Assembly (NCBI GenBank): GCA_026707405.1
Contig: JAPOWW010000021.1
Coordinates: 188,841 to 252,840, forward strand
Length of the DNA stretch: 64,000 nucleotides
Direction of reading: 5' to 3'
DNA from: Chloroflexota bacterium
Lineage (GTDB): Bacteria > Chloroflexota > UBA11872 > VXNJ01
Program-made: the position numbers and the translations under genes
Part shown: in pieces, positions 41,465 to 50,399 of the stretch
Position numbering within the stretch: position 1 is the first letter of the stretch
Layout: every line of letters begins with the position of its first letter
Notes under the pieces: model-generated
The model's input: the letters and a program-made list of their open reading frames with translations, nothing else
What the model was told of the DNA's origin: nothing
The model's database searches: none

Positions 41465-43288
41465 TCATGCGTTTCGTACGCTAAGCACCAGGCGTGAGGG
41501 ATGCTCCGGGTCGTGGAAGATCCGGTTGTGCGCCACGACCGACCGTGTATGACGGCCGAGCGGTTCGCCCGTGTTCGGGTTCACGTCGAATCGGGGAAAG
41601 TTGCTGCTCGAAACGTCAAGGCGAATCCGGTTTCCGGCGGCGAAGACATTGCCGACCGGGTACATCACGATGTCGAAGCGGTAGACCTCCCCTGGTTCCA
41701 TCAGCTCGGCCTGCTCCCGCGAGTCGCGGTAACGCGCGCGGATGATGCTGTCGGTCAGATTGAGCGCGAAGCCGTTGGGGTAGTCCTCGTTCGGGGGGTA
41801 CTCGTCGATGAGCTTTACGGTGAAGTCCGTGTCGACGGCGCTCGACGACGCCCACAGCACGGCCCGCAGCGGGCCAACGATCTCGACTGCCTGCTCAAGA
41901 GGCTCAGACCGGAAGACCAAAACGTCGTGCCGCGCGGCGAGCGGCAGACTGTCGTCGCATCCGAAGAAGCGATCATCGCCGCGCTGATCGTAGCCGCCGG
42001 CGATGAGCACCGGTTCGCCTGCGGAGAGGTTGCCGCCAATCGTGGGGACCGGGTCTTGGGGATCGAAGCTGTAGCCGCTGGGCGAGGACGTACCGGGCTC
42101 GCCCCAGTCGAGACCGCCGTCCGCCTGTAGGTACAGGTTTCGGAACGACGTATCCTCCGGCGGCCAGGCCTCGGCGGTCGTCCAGCGTCCGCCGTGATCG
42201 AGTCTGCCGTCCAGGTTCCGCCGGCCCGATCCGCCGCCCATGATGAACAGGCTCGCGGCGGGTTCGGAGTCGACCCCGGTATCCAAATCCTTCAAGAAGC
42301 GGTCGAACCAGCGGAGCCTGAAATCGTTGTAGTGCTCGAGCGAAGCGTCGAGGCCGAAGTCCACGTCTCCCGCGTAGCTGTGCTCGACCTGTAGCGAGCC
42401 GTGAGTCCAGGGTCCCATCGTCAGGTTCAGATGCGATTTCTGAATCTTCCCCTGCGCGACGAAGTTCTCGGTAGTCGCCCTGGCGTAGGAGTCGTACCAG
42501 CCGCCGAGATACAGCGTGGGTACGTCGGCGTGCTCGGCGCGGAAGTGCTCGGGGCTGTAGCCGGGCCGATGCCAGTATTCGTCGTAGTCGCCGTGGGTCA
42601 GCACGTCGAGGTGCCACTGCTCGTAGCTGGGGACCAGCCGCAAGGGCGACTCGCAGGGGCGCAATGGCGCCCTGGCCACCCACTCGCCGACGTTTGCGTA
42701 GGCGTCTTCCAGAATCGCCCGCAGTCCCTCGTCGGCCAATGCCTCCCTGCTCTGGGCGGCCATGCGGAACGCATAGACCATGAACCGCATCTCGCACGCT
42801 CCGTTGTGACGCATGGAGCAGGTGTGATAGTTGGACGCGCCTTCAAGAACGATCATGGTTTCGAGGTGGGGCGGGTTTAGACAAGCCAGCGCGCTTTGAT
42901 CGCTGCCGCAGTAGGAGCCGCCCATCGTTCCGACGCGGCCGTTGCACCAGTCCTGCACGGCGAGCCATTCGAGCGCGTCGTATCCGTCCGGGCCTTCGTC
43001 GGCGAACGCGTACCAGATCCCTTCCGACGCGTACCTTCCGCGAACGTCCTGCACGGCCACGGCGTAGCCGCGCCGGGCGAAGTACTTGCCGTTGGCGTTA
43101 TTGACGAGCGTGGACTTGTTATATGGCGTCCGTTCAAGGATCAGCGGAAACCGCCCCTCGACGCGCTCGCCGCCGCGCGCGGGTAGATAGATGTCCGTCG
43201 CCATGCGGGTCCCGTCTCGCAGGGGGACCATCACGTCGCGCTCTATCGCGACCTCGTACTGCTGCCACGAGCCTTGAGAAGCGGTCAT
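41465..43288 (-). CDS. CocE/NonD-type serine hydrolase (S15 peptidase family)
   Basis: A 607-residue protein with the X-Pro dipeptidyl-peptidase/cocaine-esterase layout. The nucleophile S125 lies in GGSYCG; the alpha/beta fold spans about 15-330, and the C-terminal jelly-roll (about 360-600) has VYRFDIVMYPVGNVFAAGNRIRL-type strands, here quoted as AAGNRIRLDVSSSNFPRFD. ATG 43288 has GGAG 9 bases upstream. No signal peptide is seen, so it acts in the cytoplasm on ester or amide bonds. It may be transcribed with the metallo-beta-lactamase-fold gene upstream (54-base gap). Confidence 0.9.
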   Translation of the reverse strand: MTASQGSWQQYEVAIERDVMVPLRDGTRMATDIYLPARGGERVEGRFPLILERTPYNKSTLVNNANGKYFARRGYAVAVQDVRGRYASEGIWYAFADEGPDGYDALEWLAVQDWCNGRVGTMGGSYCGSDQSALACLNPPHLETMIVLEGASNYHTCSMRHNGACEMRFMVYAFRMAAQSREALADEGLRAILEDAYANVGEWVARAPLRPCESPLRLVPSYEQWHLDVLTHGDYDEYWHRPGYSPEHFRAEHADVPTLYLGGWYDSYARATTENFVAQGKIQKSHLNLTMGPWTHGSLQVEHSYAGDVDFGLDASLEHYNDFRLRWFDRFLKDLDTGVDSEPAASLFIMGGGSGRRNLDGRLDHGGRWTTAEAWPPEDTSFRNLYLQADGGLDWGEPGTSSPSGYSFDPQDPVPTIGGNLSAGEPVLIAGGYDQRGDDRFFGCDDSLPLAARHDVLVFRSEPLEQAVEIVGPLRAVLWASSSAVDTDFTVKLIDEYPPNEDYPNGFALNLTDSIIRARYRDSREQAELMEPGEVYRFDIVMYPVGNVFAAGNRIRLDVSSSNFPRFDVNPNTGEPLGRHTRSVVAHNRIFHDPEHPSRLVLSVRNA

Positions 43289-43342
43289 CGAGAGGTCTCC
43301 TTCGCGCTGGTCAGCGCCGCTCGGCGCTCGTTGAATTATGTA

Positions 43343-44059
43343 TCACCGCAGCGTCTCGCCGGGTTCGAGCACATGGACCGTGAGACCGTCGATAGCGCCC
43401 GCCGCTTCGACGAACGAGTCGGCCGACTGCGTCAAGAGCGGAAACGTCCCGAAATGCATGGGGACCGCGTGCCCGACGCCGAGCATCCGGCATGCCCGCG
43501 CGGCGTGCGCGGGACCCATCGTGAAGTGATCGCCTATGGGCAGCAAGGCAAGGTCGGGTCCGTAAAGCTCGCCGATGAGAGTCATATCGCCGAACAGGCC
43601 CGTGTCGCCGGCGTGATAGATCTTGAACCCGTTTTCCATCTCGATTACGTATCCGACAGGCACGCCCGCGTATACCGGCAGGCCGTCGCCGCCGATAAGG
43701 CTCGACGTGTGCTCGGCCTTGACCATCGTCACCTTGACGCCCGCCACCTCCACCGTGCCGCCGAGATTGAATCCCGTCGTCTGCGCGGCGCCCTGGCCTT
43801 GGAGACCCGCGCACAGCTCGACCGTCCCCAGGATGGGGCATGACGAGCCATTCGCCACGCCGACCGCGTCGCCGCTGTGATCGGAGTGACCGTGCGTCAC
43901 CAGCACGGCGTCTACCCGCCCCACGTCCTTCCGGCCTTCCGGACAGGAGGGATTCTCCGTCAGCCACGGATCGATGATCAGCCGCTTGTTTCCCGGGGTT
44001 TCGATGACGAAGACGGCGTGGCCCAACCAGGTAATTGCAGTGTCTCTATCCAGTCCCAT
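43343..44059 (-). CDS. UPF0173-type metallo-beta-lactamase-fold hydrolase
   Basis: A 238-residue metallo-hydrolase with H56-G-H58-S-D60-H61, a further zinc ligand in VKAEHTSS near 117, YHAGDTGLFGDM near 150-161 and MHFGTF near 200. Length and motifs match UPF0173 (YtkL-like) proteins, which hydrolyse small esters or lactones in vitro. ATG 44059 has GGAG 11 bases upstream. It is divergent from the racemase-like gene. Confidence 0.87.
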   Translation of the reverse strand: MGLDRDTAITWLGHAVFVIETPGNKRLIIDPWLTENPSCPEGRKDVGRVDAVLVTHGHSDHSGDAVGVANGSSCPILGTVELCAGLQGQGAAQTTGFNLGGTVEVAGVKVTMVKAEHTSSLIGGDGLPVYAGVPVGYVIEMENGFKIYHAGDTGLFGDMTLIGELYGPDLALLPIGDHFTMGPAHAARACRMLGVGHAVPMHFGTFPLLTQSADSFVEAAGAIDGLTVHVLEPGETLR

Positions 44060-44198
44060 AAAGCTATGCGCTCCTTTTCAACCGGCTTTTCGCAAGATCG
44101 AAAACCCGCCCCATCCGTATAATGCGCCGACCGGCGGGAAAACTGAATCCCCGCAATTCGCCGGCGAGCGTTCAGGTCGTACTTACCGGAGGCCGCGA

Positions 44199-44921
44199 AT
44201 GTACGGAAACCAAGGCAGCATCGGTCTGCTTGTGCCCTCTGTCAACACGGTCGTGGAGCCGGAGTTCAACGCCGCCGTTCCCGAAGGATACGCCGTCCAC
44301 GCGGCCAGGATGCGCAACACCACGGCCGATCTCGAAGATGCGGTCGCGATGCTGTCGCACGTGGAGCGCGCTTCGGATGAGCTTGGCAGCGCCAACGTCG
44401 ACGTGGTCGTTTTCGCCTGTACGTCGAGCAGCTTCGTGCAGGGAACGGACGGCGAGTCGAGGCTTAGCCGCACCATCGAGCAAAGCAGCCGGACTCGCGC
44501 AGTCACCACGTCCAACGCTGTTCGCCAAGCGCTGCTATCGCTGAACGCGCGCCGGATTTCGATGGTGACCCCGTACACAGCCGACATTAACGCGCTCGAG
44601 GTCGACTTCCTCGGTGCGGCTGGAATCACGGTCGAAAGCGAAGCCGGGATGGGCGTGGTGGACGCCTATTCCATCGCGAAGGTGGACCCCGAATTCACGT
44701 ACAGGGAGGCACTGCTAACGGTCGATCCCGCGTGCGACGTGATGTTCCTGAGCTGCACCAACCTGAAGACGTTTGAAATCCTGGACGATCTGGAGCGCAA
44801 GATCGGGGTACCGGTGGTCAGCAGCAACTCCGCGAGCCTTTGGGCGGCGCTCGGTGCTCTGGAAGTCGATTATGCAATCCCCGGCTTGGGCGTTCTGCTC
44901 GGCGCTCCCGCAACGGTCTGA
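44199..44921 (+). CDS. Asp/Glu racemase-superfamily enzyme (maleate isomerase / hydantoin-racemase-like)
   Basis: A 240-residue two-domain protein with active-site Cys residues C74 in FACTSSSF and C186 in LSCTN. Both catalytic Cys are present, so a racemase or maleate cis-trans-isomerase reaction is more likely than arylmalonate decarboxylation, which uses one. ATG 44199 has GGAGG 7 bases upstream. The gene leads directly into hyuA and hyuB, as hydantoin racemases often do, suggesting a cyclic ureide or succinimide-type substrate. Confidence 0.82.
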   Translation: MYGNQGSIGLLVPSVNTVVEPEFNAAVPEGYAVHAARMRNTTADLEDAVAMLSHVERASDELGSANVDVVVFACTSSSFVQGTDGESRLSRTIEQSSRTRAVTTSNAVRQALLSLNARRISMVTPYTADINALEVDFLGAAGITVESEAGMGVVDAYSIAKVDPEFTYREALLTVDPACDVMFLSCTNLKTFEILDDLERKIGVPVVSSNSASLWAALGALEVDYAIPGLGVLLGAPATV

Positions 44922-44969
44922 ACCGACGGCGCGTCGATTGGATCCAGCCGGTCGGGCGCCGGTCGAGCC

Positions 44970-47066
44970 GTGGGACCGCCCGTGACGGCAGGCGAGATCA
45001 GGCTCGGAGTCGACGTCGGCGGCACGTTCACGGATGTGGTTCTCACCCGCGGCTCGGATCTACTGGGAGCTGCGAAGGTCCCGTCCAGCCCGACCGACTA
45101 CGCTGAAGCCATCCTCGACGGCGCGCTGCGAACGCTCGGCGACAACGATCCGGCGCTGGTCCGCGACATCGTGCACGCGACGACCGTCGCGACCAACGCG
45201 ATCCTCGAAAACCGGGGCGCCATGACGGGCCTCATTACCACTAAGGGCTTCAGGGACATTCTGGAGATCGGCCGTCTGCGCTATCCGCGTCTTTACGACC
45301 TGACGTGGGTGCGGCCTCCCCCGCTGGCACGTCGGGCGGTGCGGTTGGAAGTTGCCGAGCGCGTCGATAACCAGGGCAAGGTGATAACGCCCATCGATGG
45401 CGGGGAATGCGAACGGGCGGCCAGGCGGCTTGTCCGGGAGGGTGTCGAGTCGGTGGCGGTCTGCTTTCTCAACTCCTACGCCAACCCCGCCCACGAACGA
45501 ATGTGCGGCGAGATGCTCGAAGAGTACTTTCCCAAGGAACGAATCTCGCTCTCGGTGGACGTGTTGCCGCAGATCCGCGAATACGACCGAACGAGCACAA
45601 CAGTCATCAACGCCTACGTCAGGCCGCTCGTGGAAAGCTATCTGGCCAACCTATCGACAGAGCTCGGCGAGGCCGGTATCCAATCGCCCGTTCTCGTGAT
45701 GCAATCGCACGGAGGCATAGTCGATTCGGCGTCGGCGTCAGAGATGCCCGCGCAGATAATCGAATCCGGTCCCGCCGCGGGCGTGGTAGCTGCGGCGAAG
45801 CTGGCCGGGAACCTCGGACTCGAACGGGTGATAAGTCTGGACATGGGCGGCACGACCGCCAAGGCCGCGACCATCGAGGATTTCGAACCTCATCTCAGCG
45901 CCGAATACGAGGTCGGGTCACATATGAGCTGGGCCTCGCGGCTTAACAGGGGCGGCGGCTATCTCCTGCGCCTCCCCACCATCGACCTCGCCGAGATAGG
46001 CGCGGGCGGGGGCAGCATCGTTCGCGTCGACGCCGGGGGGAGCCTGCATGTCGGACCGCAGAGCGCGGGGGCCGATCCGGGTCCGGCGTGTTACAGCCGG
46101 GGTGGAGAGGACGCCACGCTGACCGACGCCAACGTAGTACTCGGATATCTCAACCAGGACGCGCTGGTCGGCGGCGAGCTGCCCATCGATGCGGCAAAGT
46201 CGCGGGGGGCCGTCGAGCGGCAGGTCGCAGGGCCTCTGGGCATCGGCTGCCGGGAGGCGGCGCGCGGAGCACATCTGGTCGCCAACTCGACGATGGTCCG
46301 AGCGGTGCGGTCGGTATCGACCGAGCGCGGCCGGGACGTGCGGACTTATACCCTGATCGCTTTCGGCGGCAACGGACCCGTACACGCCGCCGAGATGGCG
46401 GGATCGCTCGGCATTTCGGAAGTGGTGGTTCCGCCGTCGCCGGGATTGTTCAGCTCGATCGGACTTCTGACCACCGACCTCGAACGCCACTTTTCGCAAA
46501 CCCTAATCGGTATCGTGGGTGAGATTGACGACGGCCGGTACCGCGCCGCGCTGGAAGGCCTCGAATCGCGCGCCCGGCGGGCGTTCAAGTCCATGGGCCA
46601 CGCGTGGAACGCGGTAGAAACCAAGATCGAGCTGGATATGCGCTACGAGGGGCAGTCGTTCGAATTGACCGTTCCGGCCGGCGGAGCGACCGCAAGCGCC
46701 CTTCGCGAGGCGGCGGACGCGTTTGAGTCGGAACACGAGCGAACTTACGGACACCGCGCTCACGACAGCCGGGTTGAGCTGGTCACGCTGCGATTCGTGG
46801 GGCGCGTCAAGTCGGCGTCGGCCGGGGCGTTCACGACGCGCGCCGAACCGCCGGCTGCCCCTACTGCCCGACCTGCCTATTTCGGACGGGGCGACGACTA
46901 TGAGATGACCGAAGTCGTAACGCGGTCCTCTCTGAGAGATTCGCCGCGTCCTGGACCGCTAATCGTCGAGGAATACGACTCGACGATCATCGTTCCTCCC
47001 GGATGGTCGGCGACGTGCGACGCGTCGGGCAACGTCCGTCTGGTCAACGCCGGCGGTTCCGCGTGA
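44970..47066 (+). CDS. hyuA: ATP-dependent hydantoinase/oxoprolinase subunit A
   Basis: A 698-residue subunit with the N-terminal ATPase motif LGVDVGGTFTDVV near 12-24, SLDMGGTTAKAATIED near 288-303 and the C-terminal hydantoinase domain ending near VRLVNAGG. With HyuB it hydrolyses 5-oxoproline, N-methylhydantoin or related rings at the cost of ATP. The start may be GTG 44970 or GTG 44982; neither has a clear Shine-Dalgarno. Its stop overlaps the hyuB start as GTGA. It follows the racemase-like gene by 48 bases. Confidence 0.93.
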   Translation: MGPPVTAGEIRLGVDVGGTFTDVVLTRGSDLLGAAKVPSSPTDYAEAILDGALRTLGDNDPALVRDIVHATTVATNAILENRGAMTGLITTKGFRDILEIGRLRYPRLYDLTWVRPPPLARRAVRLEVAERVDNQGKVITPIDGGECERAARRLVREGVESVAVCFLNSYANPAHERMCGEMLEEYFPKERISLSVDVLPQIREYDRTSTTVINAYVRPLVESYLANLSTELGEAGIQSPVLVMQSHGGIVDSASASEMPAQIIESGPAAGVVAAAKLAGNLGLERVISLDMGGTTAKAATIEDFEPHLSAEYEVGSHMSWASRLNRGGGYLLRLPTIDLAEIGAGGGSIVRVDAGGSLHVGPQSAGADPGPACYSRGGEDATLTDANVVLGYLNQDALVGGELPIDAAKSRGAVERQVAGPLGIGCREAARGAHLVANSTMVRAVRSVSTERGRDVRTYTLIAFGGNGPVHAAEMAGSLGISEVVVPPSPGLFSSIGLLTTDLERHFSQTLIGIVGEIDDGRYRAALEGLESRARRAFKSMGHAWNAVETKIELDMRYEGQSFELTVPAGGATASALREAADAFESEHERTYGHRAHDSRVELVTLRFVGRVKSASAGAFTTRAEPPAAPTARPAYFGRGDDYEMTEVVTRSSLRDSPRPGPLIVEEYDSTIIVPPGWSATCDASGNVRLVNAGGSA

Positions 47067-48784
47067 CGAAGCAGCTCGATCCCATCACAATCGACCTGGT
47101 CGGCCATGCCCTGGGGTCCATCGCCGACGAGATGGCGCTCACGATCATCCGCACCGCGCATTCCAGCAATCTCACCAATTCGATGGACCTATCCAGCGCG
47201 CTGTGCGATGCCAAGGGGCGGTTGATCGTTCAGGGGCTTACGCTTCCGCTCCACTTGGGATCGGTTCCCGACTGCATGGACGCCGTGCTGAATCGGTTCG
47301 GTGACGAAATCCGGCCCGGAGACGTATACATCCTCAACGACCCCTACGATGGCGGGACCCACCTCCCCGACATATACCTCGTGCAGCCCGTTTTCCTTAA
47401 CGACCGCCTGCTCGGCTACACGGCCAGCATCGCCCACCACACTGACGTAGGCGGAAAAGTAGCCGGCGGCAACGGCTGCGACGCGACGGAGATCTACCAG
47501 GAAGGATTCCGCATTCCCCCAACGCGTCTGTTCGACGGCGGCCAACGAAACGCCTGGCTCGAACAGCTACTCTCCCGCAACGTTCGAATCCCCTACCAGG
47601 TGCTTGGCGACTTGCGGGCGCAGATCGCGGCCTGCCACGTCGGGCATGAGGGGATGCTCAGGTTAGCCGCCGAGTACGGAGTCGATGCGCTCGAAGGCTA
47701 TTTTGAAGAAATCTTGAACCGCACCGAACGCCTGGCGCGGCACGAGATCAGCCTGATGCCGGACGGCGAGTACGAGTTCACCGACTACATCGACGACGAC
47801 GGGATCGATCCGGGGCCGATCCCCATCAAGGTGCGGCTGACCATCGAGGGCGACTCGCTCACCGCCGACTTCACGGGCACCGCGCCGCAGGTGAAAGGCG
47901 GAATCAACTCGGTCATCGCGTTTACCAAGTCCACGGTATACGCGTGCGTACGCTGCGTAATGGAATCGGAGATGCCGAACAACTCCGGCTATTTCCGACC
48001 GATCAACGTAGTCGCGCCCGAAGGCACGATAGTCAATCCCAACCCCCCGGCGGCCGTGGCGGCGCGAGGGCTTACGGCGTTCCGCATCGCCGACGCCGTA
48101 TTCGGCGCGCTCGCCAAAGCGCTGCCCGACAAGGTCCCGGCCTGCGAGATGGGCGGCGATACCGGTGTGAGCATCGGGGGCTACTATCCCAACGGCGACT
48201 CGTATGTGTTTCTAGAGTTCCTGCACGGAAGCTGGGGCGGGCGTCCTTACGCCGACGGCGTGGACGGTTGCGCGAGCACGATAGTCAACTTCTCCAACAA
48301 CCCCGTGGAGATGATCGAAGCCCGTCAGCCCATTCGGCTGGAGGCGTTCGGCTACATTCCCGACTCGAGCGGTCCCGGCAAGTACCGCGGCGGCCTCGCG
48401 ATCCTTCGCGAGTACCGCTTCCTGCAAGACCGAGGCATCCTTCAACTGCGCACGGACCGTTACGACCACCTGCCCTACGGTCTCGCCGGCGGCGGGACCG
48501 GCACACCCTCCCGCAACGTGCTGGTCCGCGACGGCAGGGCGCGCAGGCTAGGCGGCAAGATCACTATCGATCTGCGGCGTAACGATCTATACCGTCACGC
48601 CGTCGCGGGAGCCGGCGGGCACGGCGATCCGATGGAGCGCGACCCCACCGCGGTGCTCGAAGACGTTATCGACGGCAAGATATCCCGGTCGCACGCGCTA
48701 AAGGCCTACGGCGTTGTCATAACCGGTGGCCGCCCTCGGATAGATCTCGAGGCAACCAACCGCGAACGCGACGGGCGGCGGTAG
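47063..48784 (+). CDS. hyuB: ATP-dependent hydantoinase/oxoprolinase subunit B
   Basis: A 573-residue subunit B, typical in length, with DPITIDLVGHALGSIADEM at the start, VYILNDPYDGGTHLPDI near 90-106, a DFTGTAPQVKGGINS segment near 272 and GGxGTPSRNVL near 495. GTG 47063 overlaps the hyuA stop by 4 bases, so the subunits are made together. The pair plus the racemase-like gene forms one operon. Whether the substrate is a hydantoin, 5-oxoproline, acetone-type or acetophenone-type compound cannot be told. Confidence 0.93.
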   Translation: MTKQLDPITIDLVGHALGSIADEMALTIIRTAHSSNLTNSMDLSSALCDAKGRLIVQGLTLPLHLGSVPDCMDAVLNRFGDEIRPGDVYILNDPYDGGTHLPDIYLVQPVFLNDRLLGYTASIAHHTDVGGKVAGGNGCDATEIYQEGFRIPPTRLFDGGQRNAWLEQLLSRNVRIPYQVLGDLRAQIAACHVGHEGMLRLAAEYGVDALEGYFEEILNRTERLARHEISLMPDGEYEFTDYIDDDGIDPGPIPIKVRLTIEGDSLTADFTGTAPQVKGGINSVIAFTKSTVYACVRCVMESEMPNNSGYFRPINVVAPEGTIVNPNPPAAVAARGLTAFRIADAVFGALAKALPDKVPACEMGGDTGVSIGGYYPNGDSYVFLEFLHGSWGGRPYADGVDGCASTIVNFSNNPVEMIEARQPIRLEAFGYIPDSSGPGKYRGGLAILREYRFLQDRGILQLRTDRYDHLPYGLAGGGTGTPSRNVLVRDGRARRLGGKITIDLRRNDLYRHAVAGAGGHGDPMERDPTAVLEDVIDGKISRSHALKAYGVVITGGRPRIDLEATNRERDGRR

Positions 48785-48870
48785 CGGTCGCGTGCGTAAC
48801 GGTTCTCAAACCGACGGACTGGAGATTGACTCGCAATATCTCGATCTGACGCAGCACGGACTGTGTTATC

Positions 48871-48889
48871 TTTTACGTAACGCGTAAAA
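48871..48889. promoter_or_regulatory. Palindromic operator before the HigBA module
   Basis: TTTTACGTAACGCGTAAAA has two perfect 7-base arms (TTTTACG/CGTAAAA) around TAACG and touches the toxin start codon. Its place and symmetry fit an operator for the HigA helix-turn-helix protein. Confidence 0.5.
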
Positions 48890-49171
48890 TTGATACGAGG
48901 ATTCAAAGACCGAAGGACCAAGCAGTTCTTTGAAGGGCTTCCAGTCCGGAGCTTCCAAGGTTTCGCTGATCAGGCGACGCGCCGATTGACGATCTTGGAC
49001 AACGCGGAGTCGTTGCGAGACTTGGCGGGATTGCGGAGCAATCGACTGGAATCCCTATCGGGGGTTCGGTCAGGCCAGTACAGCATACGGATCAACCGTC
49101 AGTGGCGTATCTGTTTCCGATGGGCAGATGCCGGACCGTACGACGTTGAGATCGTGGATTATCACAAATGA
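48890..49171 (+). CDS. higB: HigB-type toxin (RelE superfamily)
   Basis: A 93-residue RelE-fold mRNA interferase: the start MIRGFKDRRTKQFFEG, the middle LRDLAGLRSNRLESL and the end QWRICFRW...DVEIVDYHK match the plasmid-maintenance killer group. TTG 48890 fits the conserved MI(R/K)-F start; no Shine-Dalgarno is present and the operator palindrome touches the start. The toxin-first gene order is the HigBA hallmark. Confidence 0.88.
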   Translation: MIRGFKDRRTKQFFEGLPVRSFQGFADQATRRLTILDNAESLRDLAGLRSNRLESLSGVRSGQYSIRINRQWRICFRWADAGPYDVEIVDYHK

Positions 49172-49181
49172 GGGGTTTGAG

Positions 49182-49508
49182 GTGAACGCGGGCAATGGGA
49201 TGAAACCGGTGCATCCAGGCGAAATACTGGGCGAGGAGCTTGAATTGATCGGCATATCGGCCAACGCGCTCGCCAAGGCGCTAGCGGTTCCACCAAACAG
49301 GATCACGGCGATTCTGAATGGCCAGCGAGGGATTACCGCCGACACGGCATTGCGCTTGTCTCGCTACTTCGGCACGACGCCGCAGTTCTGGCTGAACCTC
49401 CAGAAAACCTACGAACTGCGAGTCGCAGAGATCAAGTCGAGTGGGATCATCGCGGAACGCGTGCAACCAAGAACGGAGGCGCCAATCACCGCCGGGATAG
49501 AGGATTGA
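49182..49508 (+). CDS. higA: HigA-type antitoxin (XRE helix-turn-helix)
   Basis: A 108-residue protein with PVHPGEILGEELELIG, the helix-turn-helix ISANALAKALAVPPNRITAI and FGTTPQFWLNLQ, all HigA/VapI signatures. GTG 49182 has AGGGG 6 bases upstream and lies 10 bases after the toxin stop; ATG 49200 is an alternative. The C-terminal 30 residues are extra and poorly conserved. Confidence 0.9.
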   Translation: MNAGNGMKPVHPGEILGEELELIGISANALAKALAVPPNRITAILNGQRGITADTALRLSRYFGTTPQFWLNLQKTYELRVAEIKSSGIIAERVQPRTEAPITAGIED

Positions 49509-49699
49509 CTCGCCGCGGAGCGCCTGGCGACCTTCAACATGAATCCCCCCCACTGATTTTCCCTAGAACAACAGGGTGGGCGCGGATGAGCATTGGCCTA
49601 TCCCTACGGCTTTAGCTCCGGTTGCCTAGTCCACTGGTACTATCTTGAGTCCATAATTGCGTTTGTCGAACGTTGGCAGGGAGGATTCGGGACGGTCGA

Positions 49700-50392
49700 G
49701 TGGACTTCTGGAGAGATTCGCCCTACCGGCTCCGCATAGCGACCAACATATTCGGTCCGCGGCTACAGTTCATAATCGCGGCCGCAATGCTCGCCACAAT
49801 CGTGGCACAGACCGGCTTTATCGCGATCTGGTCGTATCCGCTACTGGCTCCGCTGGCGCTGTGGATCGTGATAATTCTGTCGCGCCGGAGCGTGTGGGTG
49901 GTGCTGGACAGGGCTTACCAGAATGTAACGATCGAGTCGCGCCGCATTCTCGGATTTGTGACTTTCAAGCGGGCCATCAGGGAGCTTCGGGAGCTTCGAG
50001 CCGTCCCCGTGACCACGCGCTATCGCAGTGAGAGCCTTGGCGGGGAGACCACCTGGACGTTTCACCTGATGTTCGGCGACGACCGGGTAGTGCCTATCGG
50101 GTCGGTAGTTAACGATGCCCGCAAGGTGGAGTCGGCCCTGGACCAGATCCGGAATGTCGTGGGCGAGCGCGTCACGGCGGCGCGCTACGACCCCGAAAAG
50201 GTGCGCCCGCCCTCGCGCAATATCGTGCTGGAAATACTCGACAGCGACCCGATTGCGCGGACGGGCCAGATATTGTGCCTTCTGATGATCGCGCTGTCGC
50301 TCTACGCAGCGCCCACGATGGCGCTGTTTTACATAGCTCTGCTGGCGTTCGGCACCCTGGCCGACTGGCTGTCCAGGCGCAACGAGGACTAG
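49700..50392 (+). CDS. Membrane protein, unknown function
   Basis: A 230-residue protein with two helices near 22-60, a soluble beta-rich middle (about 65-160; VVLDRAYQNVTIESRR...TWTFHLMFGDD) that may be a PH-like domain, and two helices near the C-terminus (about 190-222). GTG 49700 opens MDFWRDSPYRL; TTG 49673 is an alternative. It ends 7 bases from the convergent DUF3604 gene. No family recognised. Confidence 0.6.
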   Translation: MDFWRDSPYRLRIATNIFGPRLQFIIAAAMLATIVAQTGFIAIWSYPLLAPLALWIVIILSRRSVWVVLDRAYQNVTIESRRILGFVTFKRAIRELRELRAVPVTTRYRSESLGGETTWTFHLMFGDDRVVPIGSVVNDARKVESALDQIRNVVGERVTAARYDPEKVRPPSRNIVLEILDSDPIARTGQILCLLMIALSLYAAPTMALFYIALLAFGTLADWLSRRNED

Positions 50393-50399
50393 GCTCCGC

